Positions 30,850 through 42,982 of a stretch of DNA of 64,000 nt are shown one piece after another. Each line of letters opens with the position of its first letter. Positions within the stretch are counted from its first letter, which is position 1. Below the pieces are notes generated by a model, which ran no database searches, was not told the DNA's origin, and worked only from the letters and a program-made list of their open reading frames with translations. Source of the stretch: Diadophis punctatus similis (lineage: Eukaryota > Chordata > Lepidosauria > Squamata > Dipsadidae); NCBI GenBank assembly GCA_023053685.1, contig JALIGW010000059.1, positions 2,799,501 through 2,863,500 of the forward strand, given 5' to 3'. The translations under genes and the position numbers were made by a program.

Positions 30850-32811
30850 GACCCTAAAGATTATAGGCCAATTTCACTTTTAAATATAGATTACAAATTT
30901 TTTGCTAAAATATTAGCTAACAGATTAATGATACTTATGCAACAATTGATTCACCAAGATCAAACTGGTTTTATAGTAGGTAGACAAATGAAGAGTAATG
31001 TAAGACAAATAATTAATTTATTAGAGTATTTGGGAAGGAACAACCAGGTACCTGCTGTACTGGTGTTTTTCGATGCTGAGAAAGCTTTTGATAGATTGAA
31101 TTGGAAATTTTTATTAAAATTAATAGAAAAGATGCAGCTTGGAGAATACTTTACACAATCTATTAAGGCAATATATCAAAAACAAACAGCCCAAATAATA
31201 GTTAATGGTGGACTAACAGATAATTTTAACATAGAGAAAGGAACGAGACAAGGATGTCACCTATCACCATTACTGTTTATTTTGTCTATGGAAATCTTAC
31301 TTAGCAAAATAAGGGAGTCTGAGATAATTAAGGGTATTAAAATAAGACAGGAAGAATACAAATTACGAGCATTTGCGGATGACTTAGTAGTTACTTTAAC
31401 TCAACCACACCAATCAATTACAGGGTTGATGGAAATTATTGATCTTTATGGACAAGTATCTGGTTTTAAAATAAATATAGATAAAACTAAAATAATAGCT
31501 AAAATATGACTAGAAGTCAGGAGGAAGAAATAGAAAGGGTTACGGGATTTGAAACAGTTAAAAAGGTTAAATATTTGGGGGTTTATATTATGTCAACAAA
31601 CACGAAATTATATCAGCATAATTATGAACTATTATGGCAAAAAATACAGAAAGATTTGGAAAACTGGAAAAAACTACAGCTGTCCCTGTTGGGTAGGATA
31701 GCTGTAGTAAAAATGAATGTTTTACCAAGGTTTTTATTTCTTTTTCAAATGATTCCTATACTCAAAAAAGATGATAACTTGAAAGAGTGGCAAAAGGGTA
31801 TTAACAAATTCATTTGGGCAGGGAAAAAACCGAGAGTAAATCAGAAAATAATGCAAGATTCACGAGAGAGGGGAGGATTAAAGATGCCTAACTTGAGATT
31901 GTATTATGAAGCAGCTACCCTCTCAGCAATTACGGATTGGATTAACCTGACGGAAGATAGGATACTAAATATAGAAGGGTATGGCTTGATTTATGGATGG
32001 CATGCTTATTTAGTGTATAATAAAAAAGTAGATAAAGCCTTTAAGAGTCACATATTAAGAAATGCTTTATTACGTGTCTGGAAGAAATATCAATGTAAAT
32101 TAAATGATAAGTTACCTATATGGACAGTGCCCAGACACGTGATAGAGAACATAAATACAGAGCAAAAGCTAGATAAGATTACATATAACGAATTTCTTTA
32201 TGTAGAAGGAATGAGATTACAATTAAAATCAATGGAGCAACTAAGAGAAGAAGGAATAATTAAATCTTGGTTCCAATATGGGCAACTGCAGACCAGATGG
32301 AAAGAGGACTCAAAAGTAGGTATTTACAAAATGTTTTATAGATGGCATTTGGACCAAAAAAAACTAGCTCGCATGTATCCAAATTTACAACCTAAATGTT
32401 GGAGATGTGAATGTGAAGATGCTACTTATTTTCATATTTGGTGGACCTGTAAGAAAATTAAGGCTTTTTGGATTAAAATATGGTGGATTATTCAAAATAT
32501 CTTAAAGAAAAAAATTAAGTTTACGCCACAGTTTTTCCTGTTGGGAATAATTATGGACTGTACTGTAACAAGAGACCAAATTGATCTTGAACTTGATAAC
32601 AGCTGCCAGGTTGCTGGTAGCACAGTACTGGAAGAAAGAAGATATACCTACTATTGAGGAATGGACAATAAAAGTTACACATCTGGCAGAAATGGCAAAA
32701 ATTTCATCATACTTAAAAGAACATTCAAATGAAAGATACATATTGGAATGGAGTAGATGGACTGATTATATTCAAAAAAAGTATCAGATTAAGAAGATAT
32801 ACATAGTTTAA
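30850..32811 (+). pseudogene. L1 ORF2, RT and C-terminal part
   Basis: RT motifs in order: YRPISLLNIDYKF, DQTGFIVGRQ, VFFDAEKAFDRLNWKF, GTRQGCHLSPLLFILS and the catalytic LRAFADDLVVT. A one-base shift at about 31506 and another near 32600 break the frame. The C-terminal Cys-rich segment CWRCECEDATYFHIWWTCKK is intact, and the gene ends at 32811 after QKKYQIKK. It closely resembles the ORF2 at 35397-39134, so it belongs to the same or a sister subfamily. Confidence 0.9.
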
Positions 32812-32963
32812 TAATGATATATGTTTAGAATTTCAGAATGGTTTAACAGATTTTAAACAATGTGGAGCCTTAAAAAATTAGAGAAATTTTTGAATTTATA
32901 ATTTGTTAGTATATTTTAAGTTTATGTTTATTGAAGATTATATCCTGTGCTTTTTCTGGGAAG

Positions 32964-33010
32964 TCGGGGGGGGGGAGGAAGGGGAGGGGGTTGGGGGAAA
33001 GGGGGGAGAA
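32964..33010 (+). other. G-rich tract in L1 3' UTR
   Basis: Runs of G (GGGGGGGGG, GGGG, GGGGG, GGGGGG) separated by short spacers could form a G-quadruplex. The complementary C-rich versions occur at 35160-35218 and 55016-55070, each near the 3' end of another L1. Confidence 0.75.
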
Positions 33011-33071
33011 AAACTTAAAAATGTCTGTACTTTGTACTAATAAAACTTTTTGAATTAAAAAAAAAGTTGCG

Positions 33072-34451
33072 GTGGTGAGGCCCCTCCTCAAGAAGCCTTC
33101 CCTGGACCCAGCAGATTTAAAGAGCTTTTGTCCAGTCTCCAACCTGCCCTTTGTGGGAAAGGTTGTAGAGAAAATGGTGGCGCTCCAGCTCCTACGGTTG
33201 TTGGATGAAACGGATTATCTAGATCCTTTTCAATCGGGTTTCAGGCCCGGCTACAGCATGGAAACTGCTTTGGTCACCCTGATGGATGATCTCTGGTGAG
33301 CCCGAGATGGGGGTTATTCCTCCATCTTGGTGCTACTTGACCTCTCAGCTGCTTTCGATACCATTGACCATGGTATCCTTCTGCGTCGTCTCGGGGAGCA
33401 AGGAGTGGGAGGCACCGTTCTACGGTGGTTCTCCTCCTACGTCTCTGATAGGACACAGTCGGTGTTAGCAGGAGGACACAGGTCGACCCCTAGGCCCCTC
33501 ATTTGTGGGGTGCCTCAGGGCTCGGTCCTCTCGCCCCTCTTATTTAACATCTACATGAAACTGCTGGGTGAGATCATCCGACGACACGGGGTGAGGTTCC
33601 AGCAATATGCTGATGATACCCAGTTGTACATCTCCACCTTGTCTCAGTTCAGGGAAGCAGTGGATGTGATGTGCCGTTGCTTGGACGATGTGAGGGTCTG
33701 GATGGGAGTTAACAGGCTCAAGCTCAACCCTGACAAGACCGAGTGGCTGTGGATATTGCCTCCTAAGGACTATGTCGACTGTCCCTCCTTGGTTCTTGGG
33801 GGAGAGAAATTAACTCCCTCAGAACGGGTTTGCAATTTGGGTGTTCTCCTAGATCCACAGCTAAAATTCGATCAACATCTGGCAGCTGTGGCTAGGGGGA
33901 CCTTTGCACAGGTTCGCCTGGTGCACCAATTGCGACCCTTCTTGGAGCAGGAGGCCTTGCTCACGGTCACTCATGCCCTCATCACCTCACGGCTTGACTA
34001 TTGCAATGCGCTCTACATGGGGCTACCCTTGAAGAATGTTCGGAGACTCCAGTTGGTTCAAAATGCAGCTGCGCGAGCTGTGGTGGGTGCACCAAGATAC
34101 ACCCACGTAACACCAATCTTCCGCCAGCTGCATTGGCTGCCTATTAGTCTCCAGGCAAAATTCAAGGTGTTGGTTATCACCTTTAAAGCCCTATATGGCT
34201 CAGGACCAGGATATCTTCGGGACCGTCTTCTACCACATACCTGTCTTCGACCGCTTAGATCCCACAGAGTTGGCCTCCTTCGCGTCCCGTCAGCCAAACA
34301 ATGTCAGCTGGCGGGACTGCGAGGGAGAGCTTTCTCTGTGGTGGCTCTGACTCTGTGGAACCAACTACCGCCGGAGGTCCGGACCATCCCCACCCTGTTG
34401 GCCTTCCGCAAAGCCGTTAAGACCTGGCTCTTCCGGCAGGCGTGGGGATAG
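33072..34451 (+). pseudogene. CR1/L2 LINE reverse transcriptase and C-terminus
   Basis: The RT begins VRPLLKKPSLDPADLK and runs through QSGFRPGYSMETALV, then a TGA at 33297-33299. The same frame continues from 33300 with LDLSAAFDTIDHGIL, GVPQGSVLSPLLFNIY, YADDTQLY and the C-terminal ALITSRLDYCNALYMGLP...LHWLPI, ending TWLFRQAWG and TAG at 34449-34451. The single visible disabling change is an Arg-type codon turned to TGA. Copia 2 begins two bases after the stop codon. Confidence 0.88.
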
Positions 34452-34452
34452 G

Positions 34453-34877
34453 TGTTAAGGAGTGTGGGCTGCAGAGTCCAGGGCTTACGAAGCGGAATGG
34501 GTGGTTGCGGCTTGATAAAGTCAATAATTGATAACGTGTGTAAAAAAATTTTTTACTCAAATTAAACAGCACAATAACATAAACAGTCCATTCCTTACTT
34601 ATCTCTTTGTACGTTATATTCAGCAATCTTTAGTCCTTCACACACAGTGAGTAACTTCACACACAGTGAGTAACAAACAATCAAGCAAACCTCTCTCTTT
34701 CTATCAAGCCAAGCTGCAAACACTCCTCCGCATATGCGCTTTCTTGCTCTCCTTTTATAGCCATCAGCAAACAAACCTGGATTCCCTTAAAGCAACAATG
34801 ACATATTCTACAAGCTTGCATTTCATTTTCACTTCTTTTATTAGAAAAACCCAATCTGGTTAGTTCTAACCTTAACA
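34453..34877 (-). repeat. 3' LTR of copia 2
   Basis: 425 bp, starting TGTTAAGGTTAG on the minus strand and ending TCCTTAACA. It contains an internal short direct repeat (TTCACACACAGTGAGTAAC twice, 34636-34675). It is followed by the polypurine tract CCCAAAGGGGAGAA on the minus strand. Confidence 0.92.
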
Positions 34878-34915
34878 TTCTCCCCTTTGGGTTTTCTAAT
34901 TCACAAATCAATCCT

Positions 34916-35116
34916 TTACATTTTTACATTTAGTTTGTCACAACTTTCTTTATGTCGTTCTATGCTTTGAGCTTTGGTAAATTGGTCTGCTATATTAAGT
35001 TCACTTTCACAATATACTAATTTAATCATTCCATTAATTACACTTTGGCGTACATTTAAATACCTTAGATCTGTGTGTTTTGATCTAGTCTTTACCCCTA
35101 TATTTGTAGCCATATT
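34916..35116 (-). pseudogene. Copia 2 RNase H, C-terminal piece cut off by the L1
   Basis: Reads ATNIGVKTRSKHTDLRYLNV and ELNIADQFTKAQSIERHK, the conserved copia RNase H end (HTDLRY and the ADQFTK motif), and ends LNVKM before the polypurine tract. It continues the frame at 41010 across the L1 insertion. The duplication GTAGCCATATT (35106-35116 and 41010-41020) marks the cut. Confidence 0.88.
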
Positions 35117-35396
35117 TTTTTTTATTGAAAAGTTTTAAAGGTACAAAGTACAAACATTTCCCCCCCCCCCATTTTTCTCCCCTCCTCCCCCCTCTCCCTT
35201 CCCCCCTTCCCCCCTCCCGGACTTCCCAGAAAAAGCACAAGGTATAAATCTAAAAAAAACTAACATAAAACTTACTATAAAAGAAAAAAAAGAAATTATT
35301 AGTTCAAAAATACCCATTCATCCTTAACTCTTTAACAATCCAAAAGCTTGAAAATATAGTATATCATTTCACAAATTTCTAATATTAATAAACTAT

Positions 35397-38300
35397 TTAA
35401 ATTATTTTGATCTGATACTTTTTTTGAATATATTCAGTCCACCTACTCCATTCCAATATATATCTTTCATTTGAGTGGTCCTTTAAATATGATGAAATCT
35501 TGGCCATTTCGGCCAAATGTATCATTTTCAATGTCCATTCTTCAATTGTAGGTATATCTTCTTTCTTCCAGTATTGTGCTACCAACAATCTGGCAGCAGA
35601 TATGCAATTCAAAACCAGCTTAGTCTCTATAACAGAACAATCCGTTATTATCCCCAACAAAAAGAATTGTGGTGTAAACTTAATCTTTTTCTTTAAAATG
35701 TTTTATATAATCCACCATATTTTTATCCAAAATGCCTTGATCTTTTTACAAGTCCACCATATATGAAAATATGTAGCATCCTCACATTCACATCTCCAAC
35801 ATTTAGAATCTAAATTTGGATACATACAAGCTAACTTTTTTGGGTCTAAATGCCATCTATAAAACATTTTATAAAAAATTTCTCTCAAATTTTGTGCCTG
35901 CGTGAATTTAACATTTCTGACCCATATTTTTTCCCATGTATCCATCATTATCGGTTCACCAATATTCTGAGCCCATTTTATCATACAATCCTTAACTAAT
36001 TCTGTTTCTGAATCTAATTCCAATAAAATATTATATAATCTCTTTATATGCATTGGGCCCTTATCTTTCATTTGTACAATCAAATTGTCCTCTTTTTTCA
36101 GAATACCAGTTTTTTGATCGTCTCTCCATCTAACTTGTAATTGTATGTATTGAAACCATGTTCTGATTATACCTTATTCTCTTAATTTCTCAAACGATTT
36201 TAATTGAAATAAATTTCCCTCTTCAGAAAGAAGTTCTTTATATGTAATTTTATCAAATTTTTGTTCCATATTTATATTTTCTATCGCGTGTCTGGGTACT
36301 GTCCATAAGGGTAACTTATCATTTAATTTAGATTGGTGTTTTTTCCAGACACGCAATAAAGCATTTCTTAATATATGGCTCTTAAAAGCTTTATCTACTT
36401 TTTTATCATATATTAAATAAGCATGCCACCCAAAGACCAAACCATATCCCTCAATGTTTAATACACTCTCTTCCGTTAAATTAATCCAATCTGTAACTGC
36501 TGAGAGGGCCGCTGCTTCATAGTACAATTTCAAGTTAGGCATTTTAAAACCACCTCTTTCACGTGTATCCTGCATAATCTTCTGATTTACCCTTGGCTTC
36601 TTCCCAGCCCAGATAAATTTATTTATATCCTTCTGCCATTCCTTTATAACTTCATCTTTTTTAAGTATTGGTATCATTTGAAAGAGGAATAAAAACCTTG
36701 GTAAAACATTCATTTTAACAGCAGCTATCCTACCCAACAATGACAATTGTAATTTCTCCCAGCTTTCCATATCCCTCTGTATTTTTGACCACAATGGTTC
36801 ATAATTATGTTGATATAATTTTGTATTTGTGGACATAATATTAACCCCTAGATATTTAATCTTTTGAGCTATCTCAAAGCCAGTTACCTTTTCTACTTCT
36901 TTTTGGTTTTTTGTCATATTTTTAACTATTATTTTTGTTTTAGCTGTATTTATTTTAAAACCCGACACTTGTCCATATAAATTAATTGTATCCATCAGAG
37001 TCCTAATAGATTGTAATGGTTGAGTTACAGTAACAACCAGATCGTCCGCGAACGCTCGAAGCTTATATTCTTCCTGTCTAATTTTTATTCCTTTTATTAT
37101 ATCAAGCTCTCTTATTTTATTAAGTAATATTTCTAAGCTCAAAATAAACAACAAAGGAGATAGGGGACATCCTTGTCTTGTTCCCTTTTCTATGTTAAAA
37201 ACTTCTGTTAATCCACCATTGATTATTATTTGCGCCGTTTGTTTTCGATATATTGCCCCAATAGATTGTACAAAATAGTCTCCCAATTGTAATTTCTCTA
37301 TTAATCTTAATAAGAACCGCCAATTCAATCTATCAAAAGCTTTCTCAGCATCTAAAAATACTAATGCTGCGGGGATCTGGTTATTACTTCTCAGATACTC
37401 CAATAAGTTAACAATTTGTCTAACATTAGTTTTCATTTGCCTACCAGTTAAAAACCCTGTTTGATCATAATGTATCATTTGTTGCATAACTGTCATTAAC
37501 CTATTCGCTAAAATTTTTGTAAAATTTTTATAATCTATATTTAAAAGTGAAATCGGTCTATAATTTTTTGGATCTGTACCATCTAAGCCCTCTTTTGGGA
37601 TCAGAGAAATAAAAGATGTCTTCCATGTTGGGGGAACATTACCTCCCTTTTGAATATTATTAAATAATTCTTTAAGCGGCTCCCCCATTTCTTCCTGTAA
37701 TTTTTTATAATAAACAGCAGTTAACCCATCTGTCCCCGGGGCTTTACCCACTTTTAACTGTTTAATTGCCGTTGTTATTTCTTCTAAAGTTATTAATTGG
37801 TTTAACATATCCCTCTGCTCTTTTGTAGTTATATAAATATTCTGTTTCCGTAAATAATTATCTATATCTTCTTCTTTAATTTTGTCCTCCATATATAAAT
37901 CTGAATAAAATTCTAAGAAAGATTTTTTAATAAGTCCATGTTCATAAACTTCTTTACCCTTATATCTTATTTTTTCAATAGTTCTTGATTTTTGCTTCTT
38001 TCTTAAAATGTAAGCCAACCATCTTCCTGGTTTATTAGCATTGCTAAAAGTATTAAATTTAGCATATTGTAAATTTGTTGCTACTTGATCAGCCATTAAC
38101 ATATTAAATTGACCCTTCAATAAGTTAATCGTCTCTTTAATTTTTTTATCTCTTGGATTAGAAATTAAAGCTATTTCTTGTCTCTTAATCTCCTCCTCTA
38201 ATTCTTTCCTTTTCTCCCCCTTTTTCCTGGTATGTTTATTATTCAGGTATATCAAAATACCTCTCATGTATGCTTTACTTGCATCCCACACCATTTCCAA

Positions 38301-39134
38301 CGACGTACCCTTTTGCATATTATTAACAAAGAATTCTTTCATTAATTTTTTACATTCCATCACATTTTCTTCATATCTAAATAAATTCTCATTTAACCTC
38401 CATGACCTTCTAGGTCCATTCCTATCTTCTAACTCCATCCAAACCGGACTATGATCTGTCAATACTCTTGGACATATCTTCGTCTTCTTCACCCTAGAAA
38501 AAAGATTATTAGTAATCAAAATAAAATCAATCCTTGAGAAGGACTGGTGTCTATCGGAAAAAAAGGTAAAATCCTTTTCCTATGTATTTCTTTCCCGCCA
38601 AATATCTCTCAGCTCCCAATCTTCCATCATCTCAAAAAAAGGTTTAGGCAATTTTGCTCTTAAAAAAGTATTTTGCTTAAGTCCTTTCTTGTCTTTTACT
38701 GCATCTGGTACACCATTCCAATCACCTAAAAGAATGCAAGTACTGTAATCCCATTGTACCAATTTTGTATGTAGAAGATCATAAAATTTTTCCTGTTGTT
38801 GATTCGGGGCGTATACACCAATTACCAAAAGTCTCTCTCCCTTAATTAAAAGTTCAACCGCAAGGTATCTTCCTTGATCATCAGCTTCAATTAGCTTAGC
38901 AATCAAGTGTCTCTTTACATATATAACTATTCCATTTTTTTAATCATTTGCTGCTGAAACAAATTGTGTTCCTAATCTTGAATTTATTAGATATTTTTGA
39001 TCTTGTGTTCTAATATGCGTTTCTTGTAGGCAGGTCACATCATTATTAAATTGTTTTAGATAATGAAAAATTTTCTTTCTTTTCTGTGGCGAATTTAATC
39101 CATTAACATTCCACGTTAGAAATCTACTTCCCAT
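35397..39134 (-). pseudogene. L1 ORF2 (endonuclease-reverse transcriptase), four in-frame stops
   Basis: One continuous frame of about 1245 codons. The endonuclease starts FLTWNVNGLNSPQKRKK and has LQETHIR, VIGVYAPN, LLGDWNGV and TDHSPVW. The RT has YRPISLLNIDYKN, DQTGFLTGRQ, FLDAEKAFDRLNW, GTRQGCPLSPLLF and catalytic FADDLVV. The C-terminal Cys motif is CWRCECEDATYFHIWW. The frame is broken only by nonsense codons at 38940 (TAA), 38580 (TAG), 36174 (TAA) and 35703 (TAA), with no frameshift seen. Its ATG at 39134 overlaps the end of ORF1. Not functional as it stands. Confidence 0.93.
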
Positions 39135-40389
39135 CTGGGAGCTTCTCAAGCGACTGGAACATTGCCTGCATGTCAAGCTTCTGTATTGCCTTTGGCCTTG
39201 TTCCTCCCACTGCTTGCTTCGTACCTTCTTCAGTTAACAATTGAGACTGTTGCCGCGACAATTCTTGTATACGCTTGGTTGTAGCCCTGGTCTGCCTTTG
39301 TTCTTTTTGTTCTTTTTGTTCTCTTATTCGTTCTTCTCCAAATAAATCCACCGTCTTATCAGCCAAGGTTATATCTAATTCACTTTGCCCGGCTGTAGCT
39401 CCCTCCAGCTGCAGTTCATGTCTTTGTGCTCTGTCCTCCTTTCTCCTCCCTTCTGGGGATCTTGGTGTCCCAGCCTTTAAGATATATGTAAAAAAATCTC
39501 TTGCTTTCTGCACCGTATTCAATCTGTGTCTTTCTCCTTCATAAATCAAAGAAATTCCGGCTGGAACTTCCCACCTAAATGGAAATTGTTGCCTTTTAAG
39601 TTCTTCCACTAGGAAGGAAAATTCCTTTCTAGCTCTCAACATTTTTGGAGGAATTTCTTTCAATGTCATCGCCTCTTGTCCTCCCACCTGTAACTTATTT
39701 TGATAAGTTGCTTGTAGAATATCATTTCGCAATGTTCTATTATTAAAGTAAATTACAATATCTCTTGGGAGGTTTCTCAATCTAGCCACTCTTGAGTTCG
39801 CCCGATATATCTTATCAATTTGCCACCCCAGCTCTTCTTTCCTCATGCCTACAGCTTGGGCAAGAGCATCTATCATCAGCTCTCTCAGATTTTCTTGTTT
39901 CTCTTCCTTCACTCCCCGAACTCTGATCACAAACTCCATGTTCCTGTAATGAAGCAGTGTGATTTCATCTGTGTCACTTTCCCTTTTTTCCTGAACATCT
40001 TGTATCTCTTCTCTCAGATCTGCAGTAACCTTTCTAATTTCATCAATCTGCTGTTCCAAGTACTCCACATTATTTGCCAAACCTTTAAGAGCTAACAAAA
40101 TATCTGTTCTGATTTCACTGTTGCCAATTTCTATTTTTTTCTCAATTTTCTCAGAAACATCTTGTATTTTGTCATTAATCATGTCATTAACTTTTTCATT
40201 AGCTTCATCAATTTTCTTGTTAAAATTTTTGGTCATTTCAATTTGCATGAGTTTAAAACTATCTTGTAACATTGCCAGAGTTAGGGGCTGTGGTTGTGCC
40301 GCCAGGGTTTGCAATTTAGAAGGGAGAGTGGGTGAGCTCTCAGCGCTTCCAGCCCCTTTGGAAGGAATCTTCCCAGATTTGGATGCCAT
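39124..40389 (-). CDS. L1 ORF1 protein, intact frame
   Basis: 421 codons uninterrupted. An N-terminal Ser/Lys-rich leader is followed by a long coiled coil (about residues 50-150, e.g. KIDEANEKVNDMINDKIQDV, LEQQIDEIRKVTADLREEI). Then comes the RRM-like domain (MEFVIRVRGVKEEKQENLRE ... LPRDIVIYFNNRTLRNDIL), the C-terminal domain (ARKEFSFLVEELKRQQFPFR ... ERHRLNTVQKARDFF) and a Gln/Arg-rich tail. L1 ORF1 proteins trimerise and bind the element RNA as a chaperone. The start ATG is followed by ASKSGKIPSKG, close to the ORF1 at 59005. Confidence 0.92.
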   Translation of the reverse strand: MASKSGKIPSKGAGSAESSPTLPSKLQTLAAQPQPLTLAMLQDSFKLMQIEMTKNFNKKIDEANEKVNDMINDKIQDVSEKIEKKIEIGNSEIRTDILLALKGLANNVEYLEQQIDEIRKVTADLREEIQDVQEKRESDTDEITLLHYRNMEFVIRVRGVKEEKQENLRELMIDALAQAVGMRKEELGWQIDKIYRANSRVARLRNLPRDIVIYFNNRTLRNDILQATYQNKLQVGGQEAMTLKEIPPKMLRARKEFSFLVEELKRQQFPFRWEVPAGISLIYEGERHRLNTVQKARDFFTYILKAGTPRSPEGRRKEDRAQRHELQLEGATAGQSELDITLADKTVDLFGEERIREQKEQKEQRQTRATTKRIQELSRQQSQLLTEEGTKQAVGGTRPKAIQKLDMQAMFQSLEKLPDGK

Positions 40390-41009
40390 TTAGCTTTAAT
40401 TAAGTCCTAATAATAATATTCCAACTTATATTAATCTTCTTGCCAAAAAGAAGAGTCTCCAAAACACAATATCAGTTCAAAAATCAGCTCAAACAGGCTC
40501 TCCTATGCAAGCCTGTCTGTAAAGTAAAACTTTCTCTCTCTTCACTTTCGCTTTTCCACACCCATTCAAGCTTTCATCGCCATCTTAAGAGTTGCTTCTT
40601 TGTAACCTTCACAATAAGAGGCGATAAGAGTTAAGTGGTGTTTACTTGCCTAGTTTATCTCTTGTCTTCTCCTGCTGCTTTTTGTAGGTTTTTCTGTTGT
40701 TTATTCAATCTTTAAAAGCAGTGCTGGACACGATCGTCTTGCTCCGTTTAGAAAAAAAACCGGAGGAGTCTCTCTGTCTGGAGCTCAGCAGCTTCCCAGG
40801 GAGCTCTCCCTTTTCATGACCCAGGAATCCTCCTAGGGCACTTTGGGGGCTCTACCTGTATCCACTGACTCTTTACCCTTCCCTTTGCCCGGGAAGGGAA
40901 TTTCCAGCCGCCAGCCAGCTGATTTATAGCTTTCTGGCAGCTTTACAGATCAAAGGACTGGCGCCCCCGAAAGAGAAGCGTCTTTCGGCAATCGTGGAGC
41001 CAACAGGAA

Positions 41010-42982
41010 GTAGCCATATTAATAGCAGCTTGATTATCCTCATAAACAATAATTGGTTCTTTTACATCAATACCAATATCTTTACACACTTGTTTATAAC
41101 AAATCAACTCTGTACATAATAAAGATAAACTTGAAAATTCTGCCTCCATTGTGGATAGGCTAATATGCTGCTGTCGAATTGATTTCCATCCTATTAATAC
41201 ATTTCCTAGTAACACAACAATACCCGAAGTTGATTTCCTAGTAATACGATCTGTAGCAAAACTTGCATCTGCATATGCTGTGAGATTTAACTCTTCTTTC
41301 GGTTCTAAATACAAAGCATAATTACTTGTATGTTTCAAATACCGCAGAATTCTTTTAGCAGCTTTCCAATGATGTTCATTGGGTTCCGCATTATGTTTTG
41401 CTAGTTGATTAACACTATAACTAATATCTGGTCTGGACCAGTTAGCTAAATATGAAAGACTTCCTATTAGTCCCTGATACAGTTGTTTATCTATTTTTCC
41501 TTCCTGTATCTCGCTAGAGTTAAATTCCGTACTCATTGGTGTATTAGTACCTTTACAATCTTCCATATTGTATCTTTTTAATAAATCATTTATCTTTTTC
41601 ACTTGAGATATTTTAAATCCCATATCTGTCTTCTTTATATCGAGACCTAAATAATTTTGTATCTCACCTAATTCTCTAATCCTAAATTTCTCTTTCAACT
41701 TCCTTATAACTTCTTTTACCTCATCCTGAGTTTTAGCAACAATTGCTATATCGTCTGTAAAAAGCAATAACAGAACATTGTTACCATTAATTTCTTTTCT
41801 AAATAAACATGGATCTCCTAATCCAGCACTAAATCCCATCTTCAATAATGCTTTTACGATGCACTGGTTCCATTCGTATCCAGACTGTTTCAATCCATAC
41901 AGACTTTTCTTCAGTCTCCAATAACCTTTGTTATTTCTATTATTCAACCCATCTGGTTTCCTCATAAAAATCTTATGCTGCAAATCTGCATGTAAATAGG
42001 CCGTTTCAACATCAATATGGTGAACAATACATCTATTCTTTCCTGCCCATACTAATGCAGCTCTCAAAGTGCTAGCTTTCAAGCTTGGCGCGAATACTTC
42101 ATCATAATCACTTGGAGTCTGCCCAAATCCTTGAGCTACTAGCCTAGCTTTATAAGTTACACTACCATCACTGGCAGTTTTTATTTTATACACCCACTTA
42201 CATCCAATAGCTCTTTCTCCTTTTGGCAAAGCAACCTCTTCATATACACCTAATTCTTCTAAAGATTTTAACTCTTTATTCATTGCCTCTTTCCATAATA
42301 CTTGCTCTTTTTCATTACATTTCTTAATATCAAAATAGCTAGAAGGTGCTAGTCCAACTGGACAAACTATATTGGCTTGATACCTATCTGGTTCTCTTCT
42401 AACTCTACTTCCTCTTCTTGGTAATATTCTGTCACTAGTCGGTGGACTATTACTACCATCTAATTCTGCTTTAATCTCCCCTATCGAAGGTTCTTCTTCT
42501 TCTACTGAAGATTCCTCCTCCAGTATTTCTTCCTCTTTAATAATATTTTTATCTATATATCTCCTAGTAGTAACATCACTGAATAGAGGAGTTTCAATTA
42601 CAATACTGTCTTTCCTCTCTTCCTGCTCTACATTGCTCCAACCTGAATTTTCCAGAAACTTAGCACTAGCACTTCTATAAATATGCCTAGTGCCTTTATC
42701 CCAGAATCTGAACGATATATGGTTTCTGTCATACCCTACAAAATATAATAATCGAGCTCTATGCTGACCTTTTCTTCTTAATTCTGATGGTATATGAACC
42801 CATGCAGGGGTTCCAAAAGTATGAAGATAACTAAGTTCAGGTTTTCTGTTGTACCATCTAGTGAACGGAATTTCACCTGTAGTAGCATTGACAGCATTGT
42901 TAATTATGTGAGTGGCACACATAACAGCTTCACCCCATAACATGTTTGGTAAACCAGAATCATTCAACATCGTTCTCACCAT
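41010..42982 (-). pseudogene. Copia 2 pol: integrase C-terminus, RT and most of RNase H
   Basis: About 657 codons open: the integrase tail (NNAVNATTGEIPFTRWYNRK), an acidic linker, then RT (GCKWVYKIK, KARLVAQGF, HIDVETAYLHADL, SLYGLKQSGYEWN, catalytic LLLFTDDIAIV) and RNase H (YADASFATDRITRKS, SLSTMEAEFSSLS, VYEDNQAAINMATS). The frame is cut at 41010 by the L1; the last 20 or so codons an ORF scan adds are L1 sequence. Upstream, two in-frame stops separate it from the rest of integrase. Confidence 0.9.

Larger units (their letters stand above)
30788..33061 (+). mobile_element. 5'-truncated L1 inserted in the CR1/L2 LINE
   Basis: A perfect 15-bp duplication AAAAGTTGCGGTGGT flanks it (30773-30787 and 33062-33076). 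The insert starts inside ORF2 just before RT motif 1 and ends with a G-rich 3' UTR, AATAAA and a poly(A) run (33054-33061). It is a classical truncated target-primed insertion. Confidence 0.93.
35117..41009 (-). mobile_element. Nearly full-length L1 inserted in copia 2
   Basis: An 11-bp duplication GTAGCCATATT flanks it. Reading leftwards from 41009: a GC-rich 5' UTR of about 600 bp, ORF1 (40389-39124), ORF2 (39134-35397), a 3' UTR with a C-rich (G-rich on the sense strand) tract and a poly(A) run at 35117-35123. At 5.9 kb it has the size of a complete reptile L1. It is the youngest layer in this stack and is better preserved than the other L1s here. Confidence 0.94.
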
